Origin: Omphiscola glabra
Lineage: Eukaryota; Mollusca; Gastropoda; Lymnaeidae
DNA length: 64,000 nucleotides
Direction of reading: 5' to 3'
Assembly (NCBI GenBank): GCA_964017045.1
Contig: OZ024799.1
Location: forward strand, 28,035,596 to 28,099,595
The notes under the pieces: model-generated
What the model was told of the DNA's origin: nothing
Database searches by the model: none
The model's input: only the letters and a program-made list of their open reading frames with translations
Part shown: one piece after another, positions 12,001 to 22,330 of the stretch
How positions within the stretch are numbered: the first letter of the stretch is position 1
How the letters are laid out: the number at the start of each line of letters is the position of its first letter
Translations under genes and position numbers: made by a program

Positions 12001-13545
12001 GTAAGACACGGGGGTTGCTCGGGGTGAGATTATCTCCCCAAGGATGTGGTGGCCGAAATAATGTTTGAGAACCCATGTTGTACACAGTGATTTTAGTAGT
12101 TTTCATTAATTAAAGGGTATGAAAGAAGGGGAAGAAATTACTATTTAAAATTGGGAACTATCCCGTAAAAATAATCAAAGGGTTATCTCCTTTATTCACG
12201 TTATCTCCCTTTTTCACGTTGTCTCCCCTTTTCACGTTATCTCCCTTATTCACGTTATCTCCCTTACGAAGTTAACAAAGGAGAAAAACAATTCAATCCA
12301 ATGTATGTTAATAAAAAAATTATTTAAAACGAGATTGAAAAATAATGTCAAGACATATTCATCCATAGCAATGGTCTCCAAACTGAAGTCAATTCATATT
12401 AGTGTTTCACAGCCTTCATATTTTTGGTCTTCAAGCTGAAGACATTATTGTAGTCTTTCACAGCCTTGATTTTAGCATTAGTAACTTAAGCTTGAATCTG
12501 CCAGTAGTGAATAAAAAAAGCAAAACATTTTGAAATATTAAATTACCAATTTTTTGTTGTTGTAAATATCAATTCCAAAATAAAGTTACATATAAAGAAA
12601 TAGACATATATATATATATATATATATACTAGATTTAGCCCGCCAAACATTGGCGAAGGCAATGCGTGAACTTCCTGTCTACTTAAGTTACTTGACAAAA
12701 CATGAATTCAAGTAACGCACATTTAAGTGTTCCAATTTTTGCTACACCCCTTCCCCCGATGATATGTCAAGGCACACTTTTTTTTTCACGCCCATGAATT
12801 ATATTAAATATTCTGATGTCCCAACCACTTTTAAACCGAATATTTATTACACTATACTTAAATTGAGACAATTTCATTTTCCCAAAAGGAAATATTACAC
12901 ACCAAACGCAGTTGCGTTATTTTAAAAAAATCATTGAGCGTAGTTATCGGGAATTACATTTTGCGCTCTCTTGAACCCATTATTGAACCATACTTTCTTT
13001 TAAACCTTTAGAATTAGTTGTAATATAATCTCAGAACCAAATAGCTGAATAGGAAGAAGTCCACGAGTCACACCACAAGCGTAATATATATAATATATAT
13101 AAATATATAAAGACACATTTTTCTACTCCACTGAATCGATGGGTTCTTAACCCCTGGGTGTGCATGAGACAGTTGGGGGGGGGGGGATATGGTTATCTGC
13201 ATTTAAATCAGCATTTTATATCCCCCCCCCCCGGGGGGCGGGTGCGGGAAATATGTTTTGGAATGGAAATGTTTGAAATCAGCATATTGGGAGGGGTGTG
13301 TGTTTGAGTATAGCGCTTCAAAAAGGTTAAGAACCCCTGGTTTAATATATGATCTATTTACGTCGCTGTCGGTAGAACTGTTTATCATCAAATAATCTGT
13401 TTTGACCTTTGTGCACTGGCCCCGCGTATCTCTAGTGAACATCCCTTGATGACCGTCTCTAAAAATAGATACAATCTTTTCTTACTATTGTTGTCCTGTA
13501 TTTCACAGAAGCCAGCCATCAATGGACAGCCAACCAGAGTCCTAG
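5853..13545 (+). CDS. TIMMDC1: TIMMDC1-like complex I assembly factor (six exons)
   Basis: TIMMDC1 (C3orf1) is a Tim17/22/23-family protein of the mitochondrial inner membrane that helps assemble the membrane arm of respiratory complex I. Exons joined on GT..AG: 5853-6094, 6422-6575, 7324-7406, 7854-8000, 9738-9836, 13509-13545. Their phases are compatible and give 253 aa (human about 285). Family marks include ETGFQRLQ near residue 70 (compare the conserved ETGW.RL), AYRNKSSVWEYSIATGL, and the glycine-rich helices TGLGLGLTGVGNGLRHIAKL and AKGAIVGSVVGGYV typical of Tim17 domains, then a basic tail RNRIRIQEYFRSK. The start is the first in-frame ATG (AAGATGG). The last exon is the least certain: reading through the fifth donor would stop at 9838-9840, giving FRSK as the end. 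Exons 1-5 are solid; the name is inferred from remembered family similarity. Confidence 0.82.
6422..6575 (+). CDS. TIMMDC1: TIMMDC1-like exon 2
   Basis: Acceptor TAATTTCAG, donor GTAAAT. Codes residues 81-132, including a first hydrophobic segment VYLGALVSVLASI followed by the polar stretch SEVNEKAKANAS. Confidence 0.8.
7324..7406 (+). CDS. TIMMDC1: TIMMDC1-like exon 3
   Basis: Acceptor CCTCAG, donor GTAAGT. Codes residues 133-159 (LDRRYLSEIMKASLKSTLK..), beginning a second hydrophobic segment LTVFATTAL that runs into exon 4. Confidence 0.8.
7854..8000 (+). CDS. TIMMDC1: TIMMDC1-like exon 4
   Basis: Acceptor GAATTTTCAG, donor GTAAGT. Codes residues 160-208, the best conserved part: AYRNKSSVWEYSIATGLGL, then the glycine-rich helix and AKGAIVG that define the Tim17-like domain. 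Confidence 0.88.
8676..9160 (+). pseudogene. piggyBac-like transposase N-terminal fragment
   Basis: Lies in intron 4 of the TIMMDC1-like gene. From ATG 8676 an acidic leader runs (SDADIELVQHLDVADE, DEYVDDVDRSDWSDQF) with one in-frame stop. After a frameshift near 8955 the frame reads HDYFCSFIPETYYEELA, then EDMNFCLFTLMGSLESIR. An acidic N-terminus followed by a 'F.EEL..QTN' block and an 'EDM..F...TLMG....IR' block matches the start of PGBD/piggyBac transposases (DDE_Tnp_1_7). The catalytic part is absent, so this is a dead 5' fragment. TTAA target sites and terminal repeats were not identified. Confidence 0.5.
9738..9836 (+). CDS. TIMMDC1: TIMMDC1-like exon 5
   Basis: Acceptor TTCATTGCAG, donor GTAAGT. 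Codes residues 209-241: VVGGYVTCQLLRSLGMSQEQ and the basic stretch RNRIRIQEYFRSK. If the donor is skipped, the next codon after AAG is TAA, a conservative alternative end of the protein. Confidence 0.82.
9972..11028. repeat. 43-bp minisatellite in intron 5, about 24 copies
   Basis: Unit core GGGCCACTGATTTTTTTACC then AGAAATACTAAACAATGGAG. Units are 43 bp, some 44-45 bp through an extra T or extra GA. Copies are nearly identical, implying recent expansion. The right edge abuts the transposase fragment at 11034. The 64-80 codon open frames here are by-products of the repeat. Confidence 0.97.
11027..11180 (+). pseudogene. ISXO2-like (Merlin-type) transposase fragment
   Basis: The + frame reads FEIYKYSVVAHQQNFIDP, then VTGVHTQNVENIWMYAKGK. 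The series VxHxxNFxDPxTGxHTQNxExxWxxxK is the hallmark of the DDE domain of ISXO2/IS1595-like transposases, whose animal members are the Merlin superfamily. Only the C-terminal third of the domain is present and the frame decays after about residue 45. It directly adjoins the 43-bp minisatellite in intron 5 of the TIMMDC1-like gene and is not an exon of that gene: the joined frame would meet TGA at once. Confidence 0.7.
12629..13092 (-). mobile_element. Non-autonomous Helitron, minus orientation
   Basis: On the - strand the element ends with the hairpin CGCCAATGTTTGGCG, a short spacer and CTAG, then a host T inside a (TA)n tract at 12607-12628. It matches the + strand element at 60332-60940 over most of its length and the fragment at 2660-2905. 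No ORF is present. The 5' edge is placed where similarity with the 2.6-kb copy stops (AAGCGTAATATATATA). Confidence 0.65.
13509..13545 (+). CDS. TIMMDC1: TIMMDC1-like exon 6 (C-terminus)
   Basis: Preceded by TGTATTTCACAG. Completes the split Lys codon in phase and codes SQPSMDSQPES then TAG at 13543-13545. A polyadenylation signal follows about 100 bp later, as expected for a terminal exon. It is short and poorly conserved, so the support is splice phase and context, not homology. Confidence 0.5.
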
Positions 13546-13644
13546 AGATAAGATGGAGCACAGTGTTGGTCTTCTTATCTGTTTCTGTCAGGTCATTGAA
13601 CTAAATTGAAGGACATGTTTGTGTATTTATAGTTTGATGTCAGC

Positions 13645-13650
13645 AATAAA
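13645..13650 (+). terminator. Polyadenylation signal AATAAA
   Basis: AATAAA in GTCAGCAATAAAAGAATAG, about 100 bp downstream of the predicted stop. Likely 3' end of the TIMMDC1-like transcript. Confidence 0.55.
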
Positions 13651-13795
13651 AGAATAGATTTAATCATTTTTTGGTCAGTTTTTTTGTGTGAAAGTCAGCA
13701 AAATAATGGATGGGCTGTTTGTATGTCAGCCAAATGTTGGATCCACTGTTTGTAATGTTTGTGTATAGGATACATTGAAATGGGTTCAAAAATAG

Positions 13796-14565
13796 GGGGT
13801 AAGTCAACTGTCCGGCCTGCCTGACTTGGACATGTTCCATAGCCCTGACTTGGACATGTCCCATAGCTAGGGGTGAGCCAACTAGCCGGCCTGCCTGATC
13901 TTTTAATGTCTTATCTATGTGTGAGACAACCAGCCGGCCAGCCTGACTTGGACATGTCCCATAGCCAGGGGAGAGCCAACTAGCCAGCCTGCCTGATTTT
14001 GTTAATGTCTTATCTATGGGTGAGACAACTAGCCGGCCAGCCTGACATGGACATGTCCCATAGCCAGGGGTGAGACAACTAGCCGGCCAGCCTAATTTGG
14101 ACAAGTCCCATAGCCAGGGGTGAGCCAACTAGCCGGCCAGCCTAATTTGGACATGCCCCATAGCCAGGGATGAGACAACTAGCCGGCCTGCCTGATTTGT
14201 TAATGTCTTATCTATGTGTGAGACAACTAGCCGGCCAGCCTGACTTGGACATGTCCCATAGCCAGGGGTGAGCCAACTAGCCGGCCTGCCTGACTTGTTA
14301 ATGTCTATCTATGTGTGAGACAACTAGCCGGCCTGCCTGACTTGTTAATGTCTTATCTATGTGTGAGACAACTAGCCGGCCAGTCTGACTTGGACATGTC
14401 CCATAGCCAGGGATGAGCCAATTAACCGGCCTGCCTGACTTGTTAATGTCTTATCTATGGGTGAGACAACTAGCCGGCCAGCCTGACTTGGACATGTCCC
14501 ATAGCCAGGGGTGAGACAACTAGCCGGCCAGCCTGACTTGGACATGTCCCATAGACAGGGCGATC
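13796..14565. repeat. Two-variant minisatellite (about 48-50 bp units)
   Basis: Units share ACAACTAGCCGGCC(A/T)GCCTGA. One variant continues TTGGACATGTCCCATAGCCA (about 50 bp), the other TTGTTAATGTCTTATCTATG (about 48 bp). The variants alternate irregularly over some 15-16 units. The GGACATGTCC core is a perfect palindrome. Confidence 0.93.
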
Positions 14566-14581
14566 CAATTAGTGCTTGAGC

Positions 14582-14726
14582 TAGTGGCGTAGGAAGGGGG
14601 CGGTCAGCCCCTAGCGGCACTTTTTCTTTATAAGGAGGGGTGGCATTTTTGACATATTTTTTTTGTCGAGTGGGCGGCTAAATTCTCGACCCGCCCCGGG
14701 AGGCTGTTACCCTAGCAACGCCACTG
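14582..14726. mobile_element. hAT MITE (AGTGGCGTAG family)
   Basis: Ends are (T)AGTGGCGTAGG and CAACGCCACTG, inverted. Flanks are GCTTGAGC on the left and ACTTGAGC on the right, a 7-of-8 match consistent with an 8-bp hAT target duplication. No ORF. Confidence 0.7.
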
Positions 14727-14734
14727 ACTTGAGC

Positions 14735-15235
14735 CGAGAGAAAGAAGTGTTTTTTTTGTTGTTGTTTTTTTACACACCAGCCATAGTTCTTACCATGAAA
14801 TTAATTTATTTGTAATGAGACGGGACTACGCCACGCAAAACCACTCAAACCGTTTGTACAAACATCGACAGGCTCAATCGAATCATCCACTCCAGTACAA
14901 GTAAGTGCACGTGAACATGGTCATAAACAAGTGGGCGTGGCTACCGTCTACCTGGATTTAAAAGTCTATAATATTGAATAATACGCACCTTCCAAAATTT
15001 GAACAGTTAGCTACTGCTTTTAGTACGCTTCACGGCACACCGATATATTCAGATGTGGGGTTTCAGATGTTGTGTTGATGAAGCCAACAAATCTTAGTCT
15101 GTTATTATATAGTTTTAGTACGATCAGGTGTGTTGACGAGTGGGCTAGGTCAAGGCTCTTTGGGGTACACAGGGAGAGGTTGATCCCTAAATCTGAAGGT
15201 AGGAGTCTGTTTTAGAGGGGCACGGGGAAACTACC
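14735..15235. other. No gene seen
   Basis: Unique-looking sequence between a MITE and a 21-bp array, with no recognised domain or exon. Confidence 0.4.
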
Positions 15236-15239
15236 GTAT

Positions 15240-15548
15240 TCGGGATACAGCCCGTTGTATTCGGGCTACAGTCCGTTGTATTCGGGGTACAGCCCGTTGT
15301 ATTCGGGTACAGCCCGTTGTATTTGGGGTACAGCCCGTTGTATTCGGGATATAGTCCGTTGTATTCGGGGTACAGTCCGTTGTATTCGGGGTACAGTCCG
15401 TTGTATTAGGGGTACAGCCCGTTGTATTTGGGGTACAGCCCGTTGTATTCGGGGTACAGTCTGTTGTATTCGGGGTACAGCCCGTTGTATTCGGGGTACA
15501 GCCCGTTGTATTCGGGGTACAGCCCGTTGTATTCGGGGTACAGCCAGT
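15240..15548. repeat. 21-bp minisatellite, about 15 copies
   Basis: Unit TTCGGGGTACAGCCCGTTGT plus A, with point variants (GATATAG, GTCCG). Because 21 is a multiple of three, both strands stay open; the 104- and 109-codon frames are not genes. Confidence 0.95.
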
Positions 15549-15599
15549 TTGATTTTCAAATACATTTGACGAGTTGACCTAAGTGAAGACTCCACTCAC

Positions 15600-16385
15600 A
15601 CTAGCTGAACTTCCGCTCCATAGTTCAAAGTTGTTCATGGAAAGGATTAAACGATAAGTTTAAATTTTATGTTTAAATATAAATCAATCTAGAGATATTT
15701 GTTATTATTTTAGAACTATAATATATGACCCGATGTTATCGGGATAATAATGGTAGGGCCTTTGCGATAATTTCTACCTGCTATTGCGAAAACTCATCAC
15801 AATTCCTAACTTTAAAAAGAAGTATCTATGAAATGATATTTACGTTTCTAACATCATTAAGTTTTGAGAAGTATTTATCTGCGATATATTATACGCCAAC
15901 CCTACTCTCTTTCACGCCCCTAAACTACTTTTCCCCCCTTTAAACATGATCTTAAATTACCCAATCTAAATTATCACTAAATATATCACTTTTGTCACGC
16001 AAGAAGTTAATTGAGGGACGATTTTGACACCTGAGAAATGCTTTAGATTTACCCCTTTTCGTGCCCTTGAACTACAACTTTTTTAAATCTAAAAATTGTA
16101 AAAGCATAATCTTAAATTTTCAACAAAAACTCTTTACATGATATAAATATATTTTATATTAAAGGAATTTGGTCTATTCATAAAAAAATTTTTAACAACC
16201 TTTTGTCTTGTTTTTTTATTTTACATTATCAGAAAATCGTAAAACAAAAAATTCTTTTATCTAAAGAAGAATCTAGTTTCTGTTTTTCATGCATATAAAA
16301 TAAGAGACTCGAGTGTCTTTTTTTTAAAAAGTTATTAATCTCATAAAAATACACATCCATTTTACTTTTCGCAAAGTAAAAACAA

Positions 16386-16434
<49 letters not shown>

Positions 16435-18210
16435 TTTTTGAAAGAAAATTAACCGATCTCCATTTTTTAAAATTAAATTTTCAAGTGTGTAAAATGATTG
16501 GGTTTTGATATTCATGGCTATACTTATGTAAATGTACCCACGTTTAGTTAACGCCATTGAATATCTTAAATGGTAAACATATGTTTATTTGTAAAAAGAG
16601 AATGTAATACCATAGGATTCAAATATGTTGTCATAGACGTAAAAATGTACACATCCTATTTCTTACCTCCTATATGTATGTACTCACGAATATTAATTAT
16701 TTATCAAATTCATTCCTTTATTCTGAGACGTATCTTGTGCTGCCTGGGGCAAAATGAAAGTTTCCCCCACCGCCCACCCCAACAGATTTAAATAAAATTA
16801 ATAAAATCTTCCACTTGATTGAAGTCCCTTCCATACATAAATTAAAATATTTTACACTTCATATGGTTTGTTCTTATTTGGATGAGTTATAAGTGGATTA
16901 GTGAATGCTATTTGGCTATGGAGTTTCGTAGCACCGATTGACTTAAGCGGCATTCTCTTACTAGAAGTATATTTAAAGGTTACGTTTTTATTTCGTTATA
17001 AATTTAATAAAAAGTATATTTTTAGAATTTATAAAAGTAAAATATTATTAAATTAAAAAAATACAAAGCTAAACTTTTTGTGTGTTTTATTAAAAATTTA
17101 AAAAGCAATTAATCATATTTATTAATTGTACAAATAAATCAAAGAAACTGAAGAGTTTCGGCTTAAATAAGCGATTTGCGTCATTCGCGTCTTTACTTAG
17201 AACAAATTAATTTTATTTCGCTATATTAAAAAAGCACTAAAAACGCACTAAAAACAACTGATGTTTGGGTTTTCCCGATAAGTATGATTAAGGTGTAATT
17301 CTTTGATCATACTTTTTTTATTTAATTTTTTTTTCATAACCTTCAAACGCACATTAAATGCTTAAGATAGTTCATTGGTTGTGACTTTAAATGTATTCGT
17401 AATTTATAATAATTATACTTAAACTTTTACTAAAATAAAAGCGGATATATAATATTGTTTGCGCATTTAAATTTATTCGATTTCCGTAAACTTATAGAAA
17501 ATAACTATGATAATTTTTAAGAATCCAAACATATTTAAATCTTTTCGTTTCTTTGGCGTTACGGTCAGTCTAGCTCAGTCTTATATATAGAGATAACATT
17601 CGGTCGTCAAGATCTAACGTGACATTTTTAAAAAAAATTTTTAGCTGTAATAAATATTTCCGCTTAAGAAAAATAAAAAGACATCCTTTCAATGATTGGT
17701 TTAAACGCACAAAAAGTAAAATATAATTAAGCATTTAAAAGAAAGCATTATGCAATGAAAATCTTTTCAGAAAGATAGTTAGGCGCTCTATGAAGCCAAA
17801 GGATTCGAATGAAATACATGTATACACGACATTTAAATATTGTTTATTTTAATTAATTTTTAAACTTTTTTAAAAAAGGACTTTCTTTGCGTAATGCAGT
17901 TTAAGAAATGTTAAATTATCATCTACCGTTTAGTGCTTGTAAACTCGTCTTATGAAAACATTTAATGACATCCCCGTTGCTCACATTTCTAGTAGATTAT
18001 ATAAACGCGAACTCTGGTAATAACTGAACTCAACCGGTGTTTGGGGGGGGGGGGGGGGGCTGATCTTGACATCTTTTCGATTATAAATAAAACAACAAGA
18101 TGTTGTCTTTACCCGTATGTACTCCTGTCTGAATTGGGTCATATGATCATCGCGGTGCCAATAAGTTAGAAGGATTATCCTATGGTAATGATCATGATCG
18201 TGAGTTAGGG
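15600..18210. other. No gene seen; very AT-rich
   Basis: About 2.6 kb without recognisable exon or transposase. Contains a (TA)n tract at 16388-16430. A patch around 15885-15935 weakly resembles inner Helitron segments. Confidence 0.45.
16388..16430. repeat. (TA)n microsatellite
   Basis: About 21 TA copies, uninterrupted. Confidence 0.95.
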
Positions 18211-18225
18211 TCGGATGCTGCCATC

Positions 18226-18509
18226 ATGATTTGCAAAGTGATTTTTCTAGATTTGCGCAGAATTCGTCATATCAGACCTTTCTTAACGTTTGATGCATCA
18301 AAGAGGCTGATGTCTGCATCGTGCTATCACGCATGGACTACTGCAATGCTCTCATGGTGGGTCTTCCAGCCACGCTTCTGGATAAAATTAAAAAAGCACA
18401 GAATAATGCGGCTCGCATTGTTCTTCGCATTGTTCTTCACATTGTTCTTCGCAACCACAAATTCGATAATGCTCTGTCTCGTATAGTAAAAATATCTCGT
18501 GATAAATGA
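18226..18509 (+). pseudogene. Non-LTR reverse transcriptase fragment, frameshifted
   Basis: Two overlapping + frames together give IRHIRPFLTFDASKRL, then LSRMDYCNALMVGLPATLL, then DKIKKAQNNAARIV. The order 'IR..LT.DA.K.L', 'LSR.DYCN.L..GLP', 'L..IQK.QN.AARI' is the thumb region of LINE reverse transcriptases just after the palm. A frameshift near 18320 and a local triplication of ATTGTTCTTCGC after AARIV show it is dead. Confidence 0.65.
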
Positions 18510-18611
18510 TAGTCAAGAATATCTCGTGTGCCTCCTTTTAAAGTCTGTTTTACTGATATTTCTAGAAAAGCCTTACACATTGTATAGGATACAGACTATT
18601 ATTGTTATTTA

Positions 18612-18690
18612 GTCGTAAACAAGGTCAAGAGAGACAATTTTGGTGTCAGCTAGGGTTCATTAAGGGGAACGATGACGTAAACACGTCGTC
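18612..18690. repeat. Interspersed repeat, copy 1
   Basis: Shares GTAAACAAGGTCAAGAGAGA, then GGTCAGCTAG/GTCAGCTAGGG, TTCATT and GATGACGTAA with 53497-53605, where the middle is about 30 bp longer. Unclassified; no ORF. Confidence 0.6.
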
Positions 18691-18960
18691 TACATAACAT
18701 TATACCAGTAAAAGTATTTAGTTTTTCTTAATTTCATTGATTAGATGACCGGTAACCGTTTTACATGATGGTTACCTGCTCATCTTCCCTGACCTCCCCT
18801 CCCCCTCCGTTCACGTGTCCAATTGCATTCATGTCTACACCATTTAACAATAGAATACTGGTTTTCTCAGAAAATAAGACATACCCGGAAAAATTAGCCC
18901 TAGCATATATATCTTCAGCAGGCTCGACATTTAAGTCATACGTGTGTGCGTGTGTGTGTG

Positions 18961-18992
18961 TGGGGGGCAGGGGTCGGGGTCGGGGTCGGGGT
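18961..18992 (+). other. G-rich tract, possible G-quadruplex
   Basis: Runs of three or more G in succession: a GGGGGG run, then GGGGTC repeated four times. The tract meets the usual four-run quadruplex pattern. Confidence 0.6.
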
Positions 18993-19633
18993 CTATTTGC
19001 GTTTGTTACAAAGTGCGTTACTTGTATGTCTGGTTTTTTTTAAATTTTCAGCCCCATCCCCCATTGCTTGGTATTACATTTTACAAAGAATGTATATGAC
19101 AAACCTTGTTTTTAGGGTTTTTAAAATTTTAAACTAAAAAAACAACAACTGACAACTGTTTAATATTTAATTTCTAGGTCCATATTATGTTGACATCACT
19201 GTGGTGGCCAGAATTGCAAGACGTCTGCAAGAAAGGCGATGATGACGTTTGACTCATTGACTTTCATCTTTCGACGCAACACAAACTGGCACATGTAAGA
19301 ACTCAGCATACATATTATGTGAGTGCCATTGTGGCGCACCTTGTTGTGTAAACCGCCCCTTGAACTTTGTGAACCCTAACACTAACACACGTTTTGACAT
19401 AGACATCCTGCGCGCGTCGAGCGTTCTTGGAAATGGCAAAGGAGCGAAACAAGCGCCGCCGTGTTTTCGTTAGAGATTATTATGTGAGCTTTGGTGTCAC
19501 GTGATGCTTTTCAGTCCTCCTCGTGTACTCTCTCAGACAAAACGCCTACCCAATGGCACGTTCTGCTCGACCGTCGACCACGCGACTTGTTTCATAGAAA
19601 CCAAAATTCGTTTAAACTGAGTGGTCTTATTCG

Positions 19634-19794
19634 CAGGGGCTCAGCGAGCTTAACTCGCGCCCAGGGCACAATACCTTTTTAGCGCCCCCTATTCGAAAAC
19701 CATACAATATTATATGTAAAATATACAATTTGGCGCCCCTTTGTGAGTAGCGCCCGGGGCATGATGCCCCCCTTGCCCCCTCGCTACGCCACTG
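19634..19794. mobile_element. hAT MITE with perfect 8-bp target duplication, copy 1
   Basis: Left end CAGGGGCTCAGCGAGC, right end CGCTACGCCACTG. Direct flanks are CTTATTCG at 19626-19633 and CTTATTCG at 19795-19802. The inside (GCGCCCNGGGCA and its partner) is nearly palindromic. Same family as 20135, 53737, and related by termini to 21360 and 14582. Confidence 0.9.
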
Positions 19795-20134
19795 CTTATT
19801 CGTAAGTCTGAGCTCATTTATCATGACTTATATCTCTTGCTAGATGACTGATTTAAGTTATAAATTGCAACCTTGGGTGGGGGGGGGGGCTCTATTAGGG
19901 CTGACCCGGATACCCGGGATGGCGGAGTATTAGCACAACCGGTACATACACAGCCCGGCAAACAATGGAACCGGATCCGAGTGTTTAAAAAATACGCATG
20001 GGGGTGGGGGGAGGGGAGAAGGGGGGGGGTGGTCCAAAAACTGAATCCGGCTCAGCCCCAGATTTTTTCTATGACGTCACGATGACGAATAATTCATATC
20101 TTAGTGGCAATGTGATTTAATGGTGAATAAAGGG

Positions 20135-20318
20135 CAGTGGCGTAGCGAGCTTAACTCGCGCCCGGGGCACAATACCTTTTTAGCGCCCCCCAATACCTTT
20201 TTAGCGCCCCCCCTATTCGAAAACCATACAATATTATAGTAAAATATACCATTTGGCGCCCCTTTGCGAGTAGCGCCCGGGGCATGATGCCCCCCCTTGG
20301 CCCCCTCACTACGCCATG
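20135..20318. mobile_element. hAT MITE copy 2
   Basis: Begins CAGTGGCGTAGCGAGCTTAA and ends CACTACGCCATG, so the last bases have decayed. An extra duplication of AATACCTTTTTAGCGCCCCC lies inside. No clean target duplication is visible. Confidence 0.8.
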
Positions 20319-20695
20319 ATATAGGGGCCTGGCTTTATCAATCTCAAACATGTGAGACCTTCACAAAAACTGTAGTGGCTAGGTTTCGGAAATGTCGTAT
20401 TTTTAGCGTAAGCATTTTTTTGTAGTCGTTTGTTATCAAGTACAGTAATACAGGTAACACATAATTCATCGCTTCTAATACAGGTAACACATAATTCATC
20501 AAATCTAAAGTTTTTAATTACGCATATTATTCTATTCTGTTAGAAAGATACTGTATTTATAACAACAATAATTTCCAACTTGATATTGGTTTTTTTTAAA
20601 GCGTTATTTTACCAATCATCAATATCACACTTGGTTGTTGAAGTAAAGATAGGGGGGGGGGATGTTATATGGTTTTTCTTTACGATGCTCTGGAG

Positions 20696-21013
20696 CAGGT
20701 CAGCACAACTCAAAATCTAATGCGGGCCGTAATACTTTATGAAAAACTTGTGCGGGCCAAAAGAAAATAGGCCAGGACTTGTGCAGGCCAAAAGAAAATA
20801 TGACTTGGGGGGGGGGGGGGTGAAAGCTAATAAGAAAATAATAAGATTAAAGAATATTTCGTTTCTTCGCGGGCCGCAAAGTGGGTGCTAGCGGTCCTCA
20901 TATGGCTCGCGGGCCGCAAAGTGGGTGCTAGCGGTCCTCATATGGCTCGCGGGCCGCAAAGTGGGTGCTAGCGGTCCTCATATGGCTCGCGGGCCGTATG
21001 TTGTGCAGGCCTG
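20696..21013. mobile_element. hAT-type MITE with internal 40-bp triplication
   Basis: Ends CAGGTCAGCACAAC and GTTGTGCAGGCCTG, inverted. Flanking octamers CTCTGGAG and CTCCAGAG agree at 6 of 8. Internal motifs TGCGGGCC/GCGGGCCG recur. A 40-bp unit, GCGGGCCGCAAAGTGGGTGC plus 20 bp, is tandemly present three times at 20867-20990. A homologue without the triplication lies at 50622-50812. Confidence 0.75.
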
Positions 21014-21359
21014 CTCCAGAGTTCGAAAATACTGATTTTCTGGATATTCAACAGGGAATTAGTATCTTGGTCAGTATTCGGATTTTTATTTGCAATCTGG
21101 ATTTTTTAATTTACAAAAACAAAATATTTTTTTTATAAATAATTATTTTTTCGATGTAAGCGCCATATGAAATATCTATATCATATATCTTTCATATATA
21201 TACATACATATATATATTTAAATATAAATATAATGAGGGACGGCGTTCAAGCCGTATGCAGTAAACTGCAAATAAAGTCACCCCAACCCCCCAAATTAAA
21301 ATAAGCTAAAATATGAAATCACCATCATGGCCCCGTCGGCGAATAGACTTCTGCTCGGC

Positions 21360-21528
21360 CAGAGGCGTAGCGTGGGGGGGGGGGCAGGGGGTACATAATG
21401 TGCTTTGGTATTATTTTATTGATGAAAATAATGGGTTTGAGAGTTGAAAAAGAGGGCGCTTTAAAATGAATCTTGTCTTCGGGCGCGAATCTTGTCCCTG
21501 GGCGCCAAGCACTCTAGCTACGCCTCTG
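21360..21528. mobile_element. hAT MITE with perfect 8-bp target duplication, copy 4
   Basis: Ends CAGAGGCGTAGCGT and GCTACGCCTCTG. Direct flanks TGCTCGGC at 21352-21359 and TGCTCGGC at 21529-21536. Internally different from copies at 19.6, 20.1 and 53.7 kb, so a sister family with the same termini. Confidence 0.9.
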
Positions 21529-21539
21529 TGCTCGGCAAC

Positions 21540-22130
21540 GGCACTTTATCACCACGTGGACTTGATGACCTAAATTCTTTCATGTAATTTACCCCCCTTG
21601 CCCTTTGGCTCCTCAGCAACATGTCCATCCATCCCCACCCCTCTACTTTGTTTTTGTTCCGCTTCCGTCATAGATATGTGCAAGAGTGGAGGCCATTCGG
21701 AATATTGCGCAATAAACAAAAACATTATATACCCGTTTTCCTGTGTCTGTGGTTTTGCTTGCCCTAGAAAAACACTATAAGATGTAGTGTGTGTGTGGCG
21801 GGGGATATGTCTAATTTGAAGCAGGTGAAATATCAAATATATTCATGAATGAGCTGAGGAAGTAAACAAACAACATGGCGAATTCCCCCCACCCCCATTA
21901 TCTTTCCAATTTTTGTTATGTTTACCTTCAACAACGAAATATGTCACGGACAGCGCACGTACGCTTAATGTACGCACTGTGATAAATTTGCAGACATTTG
22001 GTCTCTTAGAAGTTCCAGAAGTCTCCACTCTGGGCATTTAAAAGTGCAAATTTCTCTTTGATCATATAAAATTAATGTTGATGGTAGGTCACTTCGATCG
22101 CGTGCTGTATTTTTTAAAATTTATGTTTAT
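21540..22130. other. No gene seen
   Basis: Open frames up to 88 codons occur on both strands without domain, splice or compositional support. Confidence 0.35.
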
Positions 22131-22135
22131 TTTCA

Positions 22136-22330
22136 ACGCAACAAAACAACGAACGTGTCGACAGGAAGCCGTCGTCAGCGAACAAACAACATAACAAAAA
22201 ACCGAATTAAATTAAAAAATGAAAACGGAGGTGTTGAGACGTTAACATACAACAAGTAGCAGTCAAGGAATCAACAGAAAATGGTAATAAGGGGAGAGAC
22301 TGTAATCAGGTTAGCAAAAAATTACCTGAA
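22136..22330. repeat. Interspersed repeat shared with 32.6 kb, copy 1
   Basis: Shares with 32590-32720 the blocks CAACAAAACAACGAACGTGT, CAGCGAACAAACA and GGGGAGAGACTGTAATCAGG, though in different order. No ORF; class unknown. Confidence 0.6.
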
